Assembly: GCA_023898345.1 (NCBI GenBank)
Contig: CP060218.1
Location: 558,001-622,000, forward strand
From: Candidatus Woesearchaeota archaeon
GTDB lineage: Archaea > Nanobdellota > Nanobdellia > Woesearchaeales > UBA583
Reading direction: 5' to 3'
Length of the DNA stretch: 64,000 bases
Position 1 is the stretch's first letter. Each line of letters opens with the position of its first letter. The notes below the pieces were generated by a model. The model was not told where the DNA came from. It did no database searches and saw nothing but the letters and a program-made list of their open reading frames with translations. Below are positions 23,888-33,607 of the stretch, one piece after another. A program made the translations under genes and the position numbers.

Positions 23888-26425
23888 ATGATTATTTCCT
23901 CTGTCGAATTGCAAAATATCCGCAGCTACAAAGTACAAAGGCTCAGCTTTGACAAAGGTATTACTGTTTTGTGCGGCGACATTGGCTCTGGGAAAAGCTC
24001 TGTTTTGCAAGCTATTGAATTTGCTTTTTTTGGTCTGAGACGTGGAGAACTTGAAGGTTATCAACTTTTACGAAAGGGCGAACAAAAAGCAAGTGTCAAA
24101 CTCTCGCTTCACCATAATGACGAGACCATTGAAATCTTTCGTTCTTTGAAAAAAACAAAGGAAGGGATTGCTCAGGACAATGGCTATATTAGTGTTAACT
24201 CTGCACTTGAAGAACTTTCTCCTCAGGAAATCACAGCAGCAGTTTTTGAGATTTTGAAGTTTCCTAAAGATTTTCTCAAAAGAGACACAACTCTTTTGTA
24301 CCGCTTTACGACATACACGCCACAGGAACAGCTCAAAGATATTCTTTTCACGAGTTCGGACAAAAGATTGGAACTGATTCGAAAACTTTTCAATATTGAC
24401 AAATACAAGCAACTTAGTAGTGCTGTTCAAAGTTATTTGGGAGTCTTACGTGCAAGTAAACAGGAAATTCAATTGTCTCTCAAAGACATGTCTAAAGCAA
24501 AGGAAGAAGCTTTCCTGCAAAAAGAAACTGTAAAAGAACTCAAAGAAGAAAGGGAAAAAAAAGAAGCACTCCAAAAAGTTCTTGAGGAAAAACAAAGCAA
24601 GAATGCTGAGCAAAGGGAAAAGTGTGAAGAAAAACTCAACAACTATGAAAGAGAACATCGGCAAGCTGAGCAAGAGCTGAGAAGTATTGAAGATTTGGAA
24701 AAGGAACTAAAAAAATTGCAGGCCGAACTTGAGCGTAAAAAGCGAATTTTTGAAGAACATAAAGATAAGGACTTCACAAAGGAAATTGAAAATCTTGAAA
24801 TAAAAATTAGGGACATTCTTCGTGCACTTGATGCAAACGCCAAAATTCTGGAACTTTTGCTTCAGGTGGAGAGAGAAAGAAAAACTTTGGAAGAAAAGCG
24901 AGAAAAAACGTTAGTTGAAACATTGCTCTTGGAAAAGGAAAAAATTCAGCTTGCAGAAAAAGAAAAAGGCTTTGATCTTGTCTTGAGAAAATGTCAGATT
25001 AAGGATATGAAAAATGCTGAACAAAAACTGCTTGCTGGACTGAAAAAGAAGGAAAAACTTTTGGAGGCTTTAGAGAAGATTGAAGAGTCTAAGTCACAGT
25101 GTCGAGCAGGTATGGAGAGAAATAGAGTGCACATTGAATCTCTTAAAGTTGCTTTACTTGAGCTTCACGACAAAGAACAGTGTCCGCTTTGCCAACAAGA
25201 GATTACAACAGATCATCTTGAATCTTTTGAAAGGGAAAAAAAAGAAACTCTTCTTGTTTTGGAAAAAGAATTTTTAGAGAATACTGAAAAATTGCAAATT
25301 TTGGAGGAAGAAAAAAAAACAAAACAAGCTCTTTTGGACATTCTCTCTGTTCAGGATGCTCAACTTCAAAAGCTTGGATTTGAACGCGAGGCGCTTGAGA
25401 AAAAACTTCTTGAGGAAGAAGCTCAACTGAAGGAGTGTAAAACTGCAATGATGGAAGTCCTTGAAAAATTTCAAAAGAAAAAAGCAGAACTTGCAAGTCT
25501 TGAGGGCGTTCTAAGGGAGAAAGAGAAAAAAAATAATGAGAGGGAGAAAAAGCAAGAGGAAGAAAAAAGTTTGAGGGAAGGTCTTGCTAAAGCTCGTCTT
25601 TTGCTTCTTGACTTTCAGAATAAAAACAAGGAGAAAGTAGAGCTTGGCGCTGAGATAAGTAAGAGAGAACTTGAATTAGGTGAGAAGGAACTCAAGATTG
25701 GGAGGAAAAATGAATGGCTTGAGAAGGTGAAGGAACTTGAGAAAAAGAAGGAGGCTTTGCAAGAACTGAAAAGAAAGATTGAAGAGAATAGGGAAAAAAT
25801 CGTTCTTAAGCAGAGGGAGTGTGATGCTGGTCTTAGTGCTTTGAGGGAGCAGGTTTTCTTTATCGAAAAGGAATTGCAACGCTTTGAAGCTGACTTGAAA
25901 GAGCAATTAGAAAAGGAGAAAAAACTTGCAATGGTTCTTGAAGACCAACATCTTTTGGGAGACATTCTTGTTCCTTTGTGCGACAAAGCTGAGAAGAAAC
26001 TTTTTACTTCATACTATCTTGAGGCTGTTGAGACTTGCGAGAAGATTTTTCTTGAACTTATTGAGGACAAGGACATTGAGTTGCGTCTTGATGAAGATTT
26101 TTCTCCGGTTCTTGAGCAAAATGGTTATGACACGGACATCAAAAATTTGAGTGGTGGGGAAAAAGCTGCCCTTGCGATTGCGTATCGTTTAATGCTCAAA
26201 AAGATTGTCGAGCATCACTTTGTCGGTCATGGCATGTTGGAAACTTTAATTTTGGACGAACCGACAGACGGATTTTCCAGTGAACAAATTGAAAGGCTTG
26301 GACAGCTTTTGCGTGAGAGCAGTACAAAGCAGATCTTGATTGTCTCTCATGATTCTCAAATTGAAAGCATTGCCGAGCACTGTCTGCGTATCGAAAAAAC
26401 AAACCACAAAAGCTCTGTCGTGTGA
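23888..26425 (+). CDS. rad50: Rad50-like SMC ATPase with zinc hook
   Basis: 845 residues. N-terminal IISSVELQNIRSY with Walker A GDIGSGKSS; long coiled coils interrupted at mid-length by a zinc hook CPLCQQE (~residue 434); C-terminal signature NLSGGEKAALAIAYRL and Walker B LETLILDEPTDGF. This is the Rad50 plan, partner of Mre11 in double-strand break processing. No mre11 neighbour, unlike many archaea where mre11-rad50-herA-nurA cluster. A TTTATA box is centred ~27 nt before ATG. Confidence 0.92.
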   Translation: MIISSVELQNIRSYKVQRLSFDKGITVLCGDIGSGKSSVLQAIEFAFFGLRRGELEGYQLLRKGEQKASVKLSLHHNDETIEIFRSLKKTKEGIAQDNGYISVNSALEELSPQEITAAVFEILKFPKDFLKRDTTLLYRFTTYTPQEQLKDILFTSSDKRLELIRKLFNIDKYKQLSSAVQSYLGVLRASKQEIQLSLKDMSKAKEEAFLQKETVKELKEEREKKEALQKVLEEKQSKNAEQREKCEEKLNNYEREHRQAEQELRSIEDLEKELKKLQAELERKKRIFEEHKDKDFTKEIENLEIKIRDILRALDANAKILELLLQVERERKTLEEKREKTLVETLLLEKEKIQLAEKEKGFDLVLRKCQIKDMKNAEQKLLAGLKKKEKLLEALEKIEESKSQCRAGMERNRVHIESLKVALLELHDKEQCPLCQQEITTDHLESFEREKKETLLVLEKEFLENTEKLQILEEEKKTKQALLDILSVQDAQLQKLGFEREALEKKLLEEEAQLKECKTAMMEVLEKFQKKKAELASLEGVLREKEKKNNEREKKQEEEKSLREGLAKARLLLLDFQNKNKEKVELGAEISKRELELGEKELKIGRKNEWLEKVKELEKKKEALQELKRKIEENREKIVLKQRECDAGLSALREQVFFIEKELQRFEADLKEQLEKEKKLAMVLEDQHLLGDILVPLCDKAEKKLFTSYYLEAVETCEKIFLELIEDKDIELRLDEDFSPVLEQNGYDTDIKNLSGGEKAALAIAYRLMLKKIVEHHFVGHGMLETLILDEPTDGFSSEQIERLGQLLRESSTKQILIVSHDSQIESIAEHCLRIEKTNHKSSVV

Positions 26426-26471
26426 ATGTGAAAAGGAAAGCTTATAATTTACTACTGGTTTGTGGGTATTG

Positions 26472-27971
26472 ATGGATGAAATTAGGGTTAGAACAACTGT
26501 TGGAACATATCTCCTTCAATCTTCCTCTCCAGTATATCTTGGAGAAGGAAATTTAGTGTCTCAAGTCACAGGAAAAGATCTTAGAGAGGGCCAACAAATA
26601 CTTATCCAAAAAAAAGGAATTCAAGTCAATCCGCAAAAACTTGAGAATATTTTATATGAGCATGTTCCCAAGTATAAAACTGCTAAAGAGGCTATTTCCT
26701 TACAAACTTCAAATGGTGATTTAGTTCCTTTATTCTCAGCGTTGCTTCTAGAAAAACGATTTGATACTCCTACTTTAGAAGCAATTTTGCAAGGAAGAGT
26801 TAGTGATCCATTGCAAAAAGAAATTCGTGCTTTTGCTCATGATATAAAAAACCTAGGAGTTACAGTTTCTTTAAACCAAATTTCACAACGCTGGTTGACA
26901 GAAGGAACTTATGCTCCCAAATCTTGGGAAAATCTTAAGCTGCTTTCGGAGAAATTATTTTCTCCTCAGTTAGGAGAAATTTTTGAAAGTCGAGGAAATG
27001 AAAATGGTTTTTGGACTTCTTATCAATATAGAACACAATTGTGGAGAGCAGTTTTAAAATACTTTGATATTTCTGAAGATGGGCGACGAAATGACAGTGA
27101 ACAAAAAAAAAGAAATGGAGATGCTTCTATTGGCTCTCTCTCATTAAGAAAACTTTTAGGTAGAGATGAAAACGGTGTACTTTTTGAGGAAGAACTGAAT
27201 CTTGTTCTCGGAGCTCTCCACTTAGTATCTCTTGATGTACCCGATGTGTATAGAACAAAAATTCTTCATGTTGGTCAAGTTAATAAAAAAAAAGCAAGAT
27301 TTGATCTTGCTCCAACTGAAGCAAATTTGGCAGTTCTTGAGGACTATCCTAAACCAATTCTTGAAAAACAGGAGGTAATTCCTGCATTTAATTACCTTAG
27401 GTTTCTTCTATCTGGAGAAATGTATAAGAAAACAAAGGTCAGAAAAGAATATTTTACCCCTTCTGATCTTCAAGAACTTGAAAAAAATCCTTTACTTTCA
27501 GATTTAACTACTGCTCTCCTTCCTTCCTATAAATCACTTGAAAAACTCTTGCCAGAGCAATTTACTCTTATCCTTGAACATTGTAGAAACCATGCAAACT
27601 TAGGTAAAGAGAAGAAAAAAGAGCCTTTTTATCTCTCGCTTCTTACAACGTTAGAATCTCTTGGTTATCTAGAAGCTACTTGGACAGAACAAACTAATTT
27701 TTTACTTTTAAATTATTCTGACAGTAATTCCCATGCAATAAAAAAGAACTTTTTGCATTGGACTCTCCCCTATTACTGCCTTTCTCCAGGGCGTGAAGAA
27801 AGTCTTTTTGAGAAGCTTGGCCTTAGAGACGAATATGAAAAAAATAACTTTCTCCCCGTTCTAGAACTTTGGAAGGAAATTTTTGATGCAAGACCGCGGC
27901 GCTACAAAGGAATTCCTTTTTCAGAAGCTCCTTTGGAACATCCAAGCTTTGCAAAAGCTATGGGAATGTAG
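26472..27971 (+). CDS. Large protein of unknown function
   Basis: About 499 residues from ATG 26472 (a TTG at 26460 is less likely; TTATAATTTA sits ~27 nt before the ATG). N-terminal ~60 residues are beta-rich (RVRTTVGTYLLQSSSPVYLG ... KDLREGQQILIQKKGI) and faintly recall Hint-like folds, but there is no catalytic Cys/His pair. The rest is mostly helical with no recognisable motif. No signal peptide or membrane segment. Confidence 0.65.
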   Translation: MDEIRVRTTVGTYLLQSSSPVYLGEGNLVSQVTGKDLREGQQILIQKKGIQVNPQKLENILYEHVPKYKTAKEAISLQTSNGDLVPLFSALLLEKRFDTPTLEAILQGRVSDPLQKEIRAFAHDIKNLGVTVSLNQISQRWLTEGTYAPKSWENLKLLSEKLFSPQLGEIFESRGNENGFWTSYQYRTQLWRAVLKYFDISEDGRRNDSEQKKRNGDASIGSLSLRKLLGRDENGVLFEEELNLVLGALHLVSLDVPDVYRTKILHVGQVNKKKARFDLAPTEANLAVLEDYPKPILEKQEVIPAFNYLRFLLSGEMYKKTKVRKEYFTPSDLQELEKNPLLSDLTTALLPSYKSLEKLLPEQFTLILEHCRNHANLGKEKKKEPFYLSLLTTLESLGYLEATWTEQTNFLLLNYSDSNSHAIKKNFLHWTLPYYCLSPGREESLFEKLGLRDEYEKNNFLPVLELWKEIFDARPRRYKGIPFSEAPLEHPSFAKAMGM

Positions 27972-28111
27972 AAGTATAGAGGAGACGAGACTTTAGGGAA
28001 ATTTCAATGCGGCAGACTTCTTGCTGTGTACTCAGCAACTTTTTGGTGAGATTCATAGGAATCAGGAAAACATTAGTATTTCTTATTTGTAGTTTTAAAA
28101 AAAAAAAAACC

Positions 28112-30283
28112 TTACTGGTTGTCAGTAAGTCCTTTTCTTGTACGGATGTTTCGGATGATGTTGTCTTGGAGTTCTCTTGGCAACTGTTCAAATGTCTGCG
28201 CTTTTACAAAGAAGGAACCTCTTCCTCCTGTTGCTGATCTTAAATCTCCACTCAGTCCAAATGTTTCAGCTACGGGAATTTTCGCTATGATAGTCATGTT
28301 GTCTTCGTCAATTACCATATCTAAAACTTGTCCACGCCTGTTCTGAATAACAGAGGAAACATTACCCATTTGGTCTTGAGGACAATCAACTTGAAGGATT
28401 TGTACAGGCTCGAAAAGTACGGCGCTAGCTCCTGTGATTGCTTCTTTGAGTCCGTCACGAACAGCTGGGTACACTTGTCCTGGTCCACGGTGGATGGAAT
28501 CTTCGTGCAAGGAAACGTCGTTTAGTTTTACTTTGAGTTTTACACAACCTTCACGTGCAAGTGGACCTCCTCTCATCACTTCTTCAAAAGAGTCCAGAAC
28601 AAGTTCGATTACTTCGTTAAGCGCGACAATTCCTCTTGTCATATCAATGAACATGTTTCCTTGGTAAATGTCTTTTACACGCTCGGACTCATCTTTGTCG
28701 AGGCCTTTGTCTGTTAACAAATCCCAGTATGCTCTGTCTTTTTTCTTGACGCGTCCTTCATGAATATCTCCGTTAGCAATTGCTTCTGCAACTGATGCTT
28801 CCAAAGGCTCAACTGTCATGTAAAACTTGTTGTGCTTGTTTGGTGATTTTCCTTCTACTTCTGCTGAAAGCTTGCTTACGGATTCTCTGTACACAACAAT
28901 TGGTGGAGAAACTTTGATAGGGAAACCTTTTTCTTCTTTGATACGATTTGTTACAACTTCTAAGTGCAATTCTCCCATTCCTGCAATAAGGAATTCTCCT
29001 GTCTCTTCGTTAATAGTTACTTTAAGGGAAGGGTCTTCTTTTGCTACGATTTTAAGAACTTCAACGAGTTTTGGAAGGTCTGCCGGCTTTGTCGGCTCAA
29101 CGGCAACTGTCACAACTGGTTCGAAAATATGCTGGATGTCTTCAAATGGTGTAATTCCTTGAACGGAAACTGTCTCTCCTACGAAGATGTCTTTTATTCC
29201 TGCAATGCCGACAATGTTACCCGCAACTGCTTCCTCGATTTGTACACGCTGTGGACCTTTGGAAACGAAAACCTGCTGGATTCTTCCTTTTTTTCCTTTG
29301 GATGTTACGACTTCCATTCCTTTACGTACAGTTCCGGAAAACATTCTTCCTGTACATACTTCTCCGGCGTGTTTGTCCTGAGTAATTTTTGTAACAACAA
29401 ATCCAAGTTCTCCTGCAGGATCACATGAGGAAAGATCTTTTCCTACTTTACTTTCGTTGTCTCCTGGCCAAATAAGGGGAATACGGTACTTCTGAGCAAC
29501 AACTGGATTTGGAAGGTGGTCTACTACGGAGTTTAGCAAGACTGTGTGCAAAGGTGCTTCTTTTGCAAGTTTCTTGATTTCTTCTGGATCTTCTGCTTCG
29601 TATGCGTCAATAACTTTCTTGAAGTTGATTCCTTTCTTTTGCATGTAGGGTACGGAAAGAGCCCAGTTTGAAAATGCACTTCCAAAAATAACTGATCCGT
29701 CGTTTACGTTTACTTTCCACTTCTGCTTAAACTCTGGTGGAGCGATTTTCTCGATAAGAAGATTAAGAGAATTAATAATTTTCACAAAACGTTCCTGCAT
29801 CATTTCTGGAGTCAATTTCAACTCTTTGATGAGTCTGTCCGCTTTGTTGATGAAGAGAATTGGTTTTACTTTCTCTTTCAAAGCCTGTCGGAGTACTGTC
29901 TCTGTCTGAGGCATAATCCCTTCAACAGCACAGCTCAGAACAACAGCTCCGTCGACTGCTCTCATTGCTCTTGTAACGTCTCCTCCAAAGTCTACGTGCC
30001 CCGGAGTGTCGATAAGGTTGATGAGAAAGTCTGTGCCTTCGACGTTGTGAACCATGGAAACATTTGCAGCGTCAATGGTAATACCTCTTGCTGCTTCGTC
30101 TTCGTGGAAGTCCATAAAACGCTGTTTTCCAGCTAATTCTTCTGAAATCATTCCTGCTCCGGAGAGAAGATTGTCAGAAAGAGTCGTTTTTCCGTGGTCA
30201 ATATGTGCAGCAATTGCAATATTGCGAATTAAAGTCGGACGCTTCATAGCATCCACAACAGCCTGTCCAAGATCTTTTGCCAT
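28112..30283 (-). CDS. fusA: Translation elongation factor 2
   Basis: 723 residues. G1 AHIDHGKTTL, G2 RGITIDAA, G3 DTPGHVDF, G4 NKADRL; domain IV carries EDSIHRGPGQVYPAVR, whose His is the diphthamide site in archaeal and eukaryotic EF-2. Full length. The TATA element (30315-30326) is ~35 nt upstream of ATG 30283. Codons look highly optimised and GC-richer than its neighbours, as expected for a highly expressed gene. Confidence 0.97.
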   Translation of the reverse strand: MAKDLGQAVVDAMKRPTLIRNIAIAAHIDHGKTTLSDNLLSGAGMISEELAGKQRFMDFHEDEAARGITIDAANVSMVHNVEGTDFLINLIDTPGHVDFGGDVTRAMRAVDGAVVLSCAVEGIMPQTETVLRQALKEKVKPILFINKADRLIKELKLTPEMMQERFVKIINSLNLLIEKIAPPEFKQKWKVNVNDGSVIFGSAFSNWALSVPYMQKKGINFKKVIDAYEAEDPEEIKKLAKEAPLHTVLLNSVVDHLPNPVVAQKYRIPLIWPGDNESKVGKDLSSCDPAGELGFVVTKITQDKHAGEVCTGRMFSGTVRKGMEVVTSKGKKGRIQQVFVSKGPQRVQIEEAVAGNIVGIAGIKDIFVGETVSVQGITPFEDIQHIFEPVVTVAVEPTKPADLPKLVEVLKIVAKEDPSLKVTINEETGEFLIAGMGELHLEVVTNRIKEEKGFPIKVSPPIVVYRESVSKLSAEVEGKSPNKHNKFYMTVEPLEASVAEAIANGDIHEGRVKKKDRAYWDLLTDKGLDKDESERVKDIYQGNMFIDMTRGIVALNEVIELVLDSFEEVMRGGPLAREGCVKLKVKLNDVSLHEDSIHRGPGQVYPAVRDGLKEAITGASAVLFEPVQILQVDCPQDQMGNVSSVIQNRRGQVLDMVIDEDNMTIIAKIPVAETFGLSGDLRSATGGRGSFFVKAQTFEQLPRELQDNIIRNIRTRKGLTDNQ

Positions 30284-30492
30284 TTTTACTTATGCTAAGA
30301 AAAACCCCAAAACGTTTATAAATTTTGGCTGGACTGCTGTGCTTTTTGAACTTAAAACTTCAGGCTCAAGATCTTTAGCTTGAAATTCTGTCGTGTGGAT
30401 TTGCTTCAAATAGCATAGGTTAGTTTTGGAGAAAAAAAGGCAGAATTTATCAATTGACTAAAAAAGGATTAGAAGTTAAGAAAGAATTATAG

Positions 30493-31395
30493 TTATTCAA
30501 AAGTTTTTGTTCCATCTTCAAGAGAAATAGTTTTTTTAGTTTTCATTTTCTTATATAATTGTTCTAATGTTATTTTGTCATCTGAATAAACTTCTTTATC
30601 TGCTTCAATCCAAGTTAGTTCTTTAAGAGTCTCTGGTGAATGTAAATGTAATTTTCCCTTAGGTTGCTTTGATAAAAAAATACAAACATCAGGACTAATC
30701 GGGATATAGCAAACTTCTTCGTTAATATCACTAATCAAAGCCCAGATTAAACCTGAATCTGGCAATATAAAATGAGGGTCTTTATTGCCAATCAATAAGT
30801 GTATTAACTTTTCATCAATTTTTGTTTCTAATATAAAATCATTTAATGATTTAGATAGAATACATAATTCAGTATGATTGTTTGATGAAAACTTCTCCTT
30901 TAATTTAGGTTCCATAATGCCTTTAAGATTTGCAGGAATAGAATTTAATATTTCCTGATATGAATTTGTATTGAGAAACTCATCAATATCTTTTTTATAT
31001 TTTGGAGTTCTAACATGTTGAATATAACAGTATAATTTTATTAATTGCTGTTCTTCTAAAGTTAATTTTATTGATTTAGTTTTAATAATTCTATCAAATA
31101 AACCTGTTATGGGTGTTTCAATAAATTCCCTAAAAAAATCTTCAACTCTAATTTCATTTTTTGGAGAAATTATCTCCTCAGATGTTAAGTCTTTAATTTT
31201 ATTATGACCATAAAAATTAGTTTTTCCAAAATTAACATCATATTTAGGTTTCTTTATAGGAGTTTCTCTATTAGGACTAACAGGATTAACTCCATTAATT
31301 TTATCACATCTCCAAATTCCTTGTTTATCAACAAAATTTTTTAAGACTGCTTTTTTTGGAATTGAATGTTGAAACTCGTTTTTATCTTTAGTCAT
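30493..31395 (-). CDS. DUF4238-like protein, accessory
   Basis: 300 residues. Opening HSIPKKAVLKNFVDKQGIW matches the H-x-[IV]-P-x-x-[YA]-L-[RK]-N-F start of DUF4238 proteins, and the later DPHFILPDSGL...CYIPISPDVCIFL corresponds to the family's F-x-x-S-D-x-P ... P-[IL]-S-P block. Function of the family is not established. The gene is markedly AT-rich between EF-2 and AlaRS and is followed upstream by a repeat A copy, so it is probably acquired. Confidence 0.65.
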   Translation of the reverse strand: MTKDKNEFQHSIPKKAVLKNFVDKQGIWRCDKINGVNPVSPNRETPIKKPKYDVNFGKTNFYGHNKIKDLTSEEIISPKNEIRVEDFFREFIETPITGLFDRIIKTKSIKLTLEEQQLIKLYCYIQHVRTPKYKKDIDEFLNTNSYQEILNSIPANLKGIMEPKLKEKFSSNNHTELCILSKSLNDFILETKIDEKLIHLLIGNKDPHFILPDSGLIWALISDINEEVCYIPISPDVCIFLSKQPKGKLHLHSPETLKELTWIEADKEVYSDDKITLEQLYKKMKTKKTISLEDGTKTFE

Positions 31396-31602
31396 GATTG
31401 TATGAATTAATTGAATGTATTTAAATATATTTTAAAATTGTCCCTTCTATGATTAAATTTCTTTACAAAGTAAAAGATTATATGTGCGTAGCATCTTAGA
31501 CCCCCATTTTTTTAGTTTAGCAATTCAAAAATTTCATATGACAGAACGGGATAAAATGGAGTGAGAGCGCAGCGTGGCTTGAGTTGAGAATTTGCCGTTC
31601 AT

Positions 31603-31690
31603 AAGTAAAGAAATCGCTAAAATGTGCCTATACCAAGCGGAGCAGAACTCGGGGAATTACAGCACTTTTCAAGACGCGATTTCTAACTTG
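31603..31690 (+). repeat. Dispersed repeat A, copy 4 (left half only)
   Basis: AAGTAAAGAAATCGCTAAAA, TGCCTATACCAAGCGGAGCA, CTTTTCAAGACGCGATTTCT. The AGAAATCGC/GCGATTTCT arms are intact; the right hairpin half is missing. It lies ~65 bp past the stop of the short AlaRS gene and within the 359-bp gap 31396-31754, which otherwise holds only AT-rich DNA. Confidence 0.85.
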
Positions 31691-31754
31691 AGCATATCAT
31701 GCTAAAAACAGCATAACTTCAGCCGGACTTTCAAAACTTTGCTTTTTCTAAACC

Positions 31755-33518
31755 TTATTCCACTTGGTGTACAATGACTTTTCCTACTTTGATGACGTCT
31801 TTCACTTCCCAGTTTCCAAGCTTTCCTTTGTCGTGGAGTTGTCCTCCTGCTGTTGGATAGAAAAGTGTTTTGTCCAGAACGACATATCTTTTTCCTTTTA
31901 TCTCAAAATTCTTGAGGATTTTTGCCTGTCCTTTGCTTTCGTAGCTGTTCTCGTAGTACAGAGCTTGCGTTGGGGGAAGATCTGCAACTGCTTCTTTGAG
32001 GAGATTCTTTTCTGTCGCTTGTCCTTGGCCTTGTTTTTGTTCTTCAAAGCGCTGCGTCACCAAAGTGAAAAAGTTTGCCGGAACAATGAGTTTCTTTCCG
32101 ACTTTCTCAAAACTGACTTTTATTTCTTGTGGGGTTATTCCTTCTGAAATGTAGAGCTCAATGAAATCATCGTTACTGAGTTCTTTGTTCTTCTTGAGAA
32201 GTTGTTGAATCTTATTTTCGACTTTTTCTTTATGATTTTGGTACTTTACTTTTTCCATGTCCAAAATTTTCTTGATTCCCCCTAATTCATTTTGAAGGTC
32301 TGGATAGAGAGGAGCTAGTTCTTTGGCGTGGAGCTGCATACAGGTAAAGAGGTCGATGTCCCAATTATATTTGTGAATGTAATCTAGTGCAACTCGCAAA
32401 ATTATTCGAAGATTGTAGCCTCCTTTGACGTTGGAAGGCAAAGCTCCGTCTGTGAGTGCGTACAAAAGGGAGCGTGTGTGATCTGCAATTTTGTAGATAC
32501 CTGCAATTTGGTCGACTTCGTTTTGGAGTGTTTCTTTGTTTGTGTCGAGTTCTTTTGCAACATCTTCCCAAGCTTTTTCTATGTCGTCGACTTCGTCCAA
32601 GTTCAAAACTCCTGCAATTTTTGAAAATTTATTGTACAGATTCCAGTTCGGGGAAATCTTTGTTTGTTCTTTGAGGTGCGCAATTACTTGTGGCATTGTC
32701 GCCTCGTACTGATTTAGGGAACCTTTTGAAAACCAGCAGACTCTCTCTTGTCCCATTCCCATATCCAAGACTTTTATTTTGAGTTCTTTGAGATCCTTGA
32801 TGTCCTGAGCATCGCTCATATCGAACCACATGTACACCTGATTTGCAAGTTCCAAACCTCGGGAAAAAAATTCCATTGATGGCCCGCAATCTCCTCCTCC
32901 AACCCAAGCATCTTCGTGTATTTGCAGTTCTTCTTTAGGAATTTTGACGATTTCTGTAAACCATTCTAAAAGATCTTTGACGTATTTTGCTTGTTCGTAT
33001 TCTTGTGGTTTTTTGAATGCGAGTTGTCCTATCATGGTAAAGCCTGTTCCGTGCCTTCCTGTGAAACCGACATTGTCGACATCGCCAAAGCGCAGACAGT
33101 TTTGTGGGATGGAAACCAACTCTGCTGGCGGTGCTACTTCTCCTTTGGTGACGTAGGGCTGAAACCCGATGACGGATGCTATGTTAAAGTCCAAATCATC
33201 TCTCCAACGTGCAACAATGGGAAAACGATTGACATGAAGATATCCTCGCTTTTCTATGTACTCGCGCCATTTCAAATATACTTCCGGAAATTCCATGCTT
33301 ACTTTGGCTGGTGTGTTTCCGATAAAATCATAGTCGCCTGTACAGCTTGTGTCACCACAAATTTTTCGTTCTTGTGTTGACCAAAAACGGCACCCGCACT
33401 TTGTACAGGCTTGGCGTTTGAAACCCATTTCTTCTAGGGTTTTAACAGGGAAATACTTTTCAGGGTGAGAAGATGCTTCTTCAATGATTTGTTTTTTTAT
33501 TTTCTTTGCAATATTCAT
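31755..33518 (-). CDS. alaS: Alanyl-tRNA synthetase lacking the editing and C-Ala domains
   Basis: 587 residues from ATG 33518 (MNIAKKIKKQ); the frame extends to 33581 without support. Archaeal AlaRS blocks are clear: PVKTLEEMGFKRQACTKCG, WREYIEKRGYLHV, FTMIGQLAFKK, EDAWVGGGDCGPSMEFF and LDMGMGQERVCWF. The protein ends just after the start of the beta-barrel linker (LDKTLFYPTAGGQLHDKGKL ... VGKVIVHQVE, stop). Archaeal AlaRS is normally ~900 residues with HxxxH editing and C-Ala domains, absent here. Nanoarchaeum equitans encodes AlaRS as two separate halves, so the missing half may be a separate gene elsewhere. Alternatively the gene is truncated; repeat A copy 4 lies ~65 bp beyond. Confidence 0.92.
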   Translation of the reverse strand: MNIAKKIKKQIIEEASSHPEKYFPVKTLEEMGFKRQACTKCGCRFWSTQERKICGDTSCTGDYDFIGNTPAKVSMEFPEVYLKWREYIEKRGYLHVNRFPIVARWRDDLDFNIASVIGFQPYVTKGEVAPPAELVSIPQNCLRFGDVDNVGFTGRHGTGFTMIGQLAFKKPQEYEQAKYVKDLLEWFTEIVKIPKEELQIHEDAWVGGGDCGPSMEFFSRGLELANQVYMWFDMSDAQDIKDLKELKIKVLDMGMGQERVCWFSKGSLNQYEATMPQVIAHLKEQTKISPNWNLYNKFSKIAGVLNLDEVDDIEKAWEDVAKELDTNKETLQNEVDQIAGIYKIADHTRSLLYALTDGALPSNVKGGYNLRIILRVALDYIHKYNWDIDLFTCMQLHAKELAPLYPDLQNELGGIKKILDMEKVKYQNHKEKVENKIQQLLKKNKELSNDDFIELYISEGITPQEIKVSFEKVGKKLIVPANFFTLVTQRFEEQKQGQGQATEKNLLKEAVADLPPTQALYYENSYESKGQAKILKNFEIKGKRYVVLDKTLFYPTAGGQLHDKGKLGNWEVKDVIKVGKVIVHQVE

Positions 33519-33607
33519 TTTTGTGTCTTTCACAAGGGAGTTTATAATATTTTGCTTGAGCTTCTTTCTCAAAAGAAACACTCTTTTAAGCCAGAGAATA
33601 TTTTCTT

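Noticed and set aside
30493..31395. DUF4238-like gene as part of a known defence system
   Set aside because: It stands alone between housekeeping genes with no recognised defence partner, so only the family resemblance is reported.
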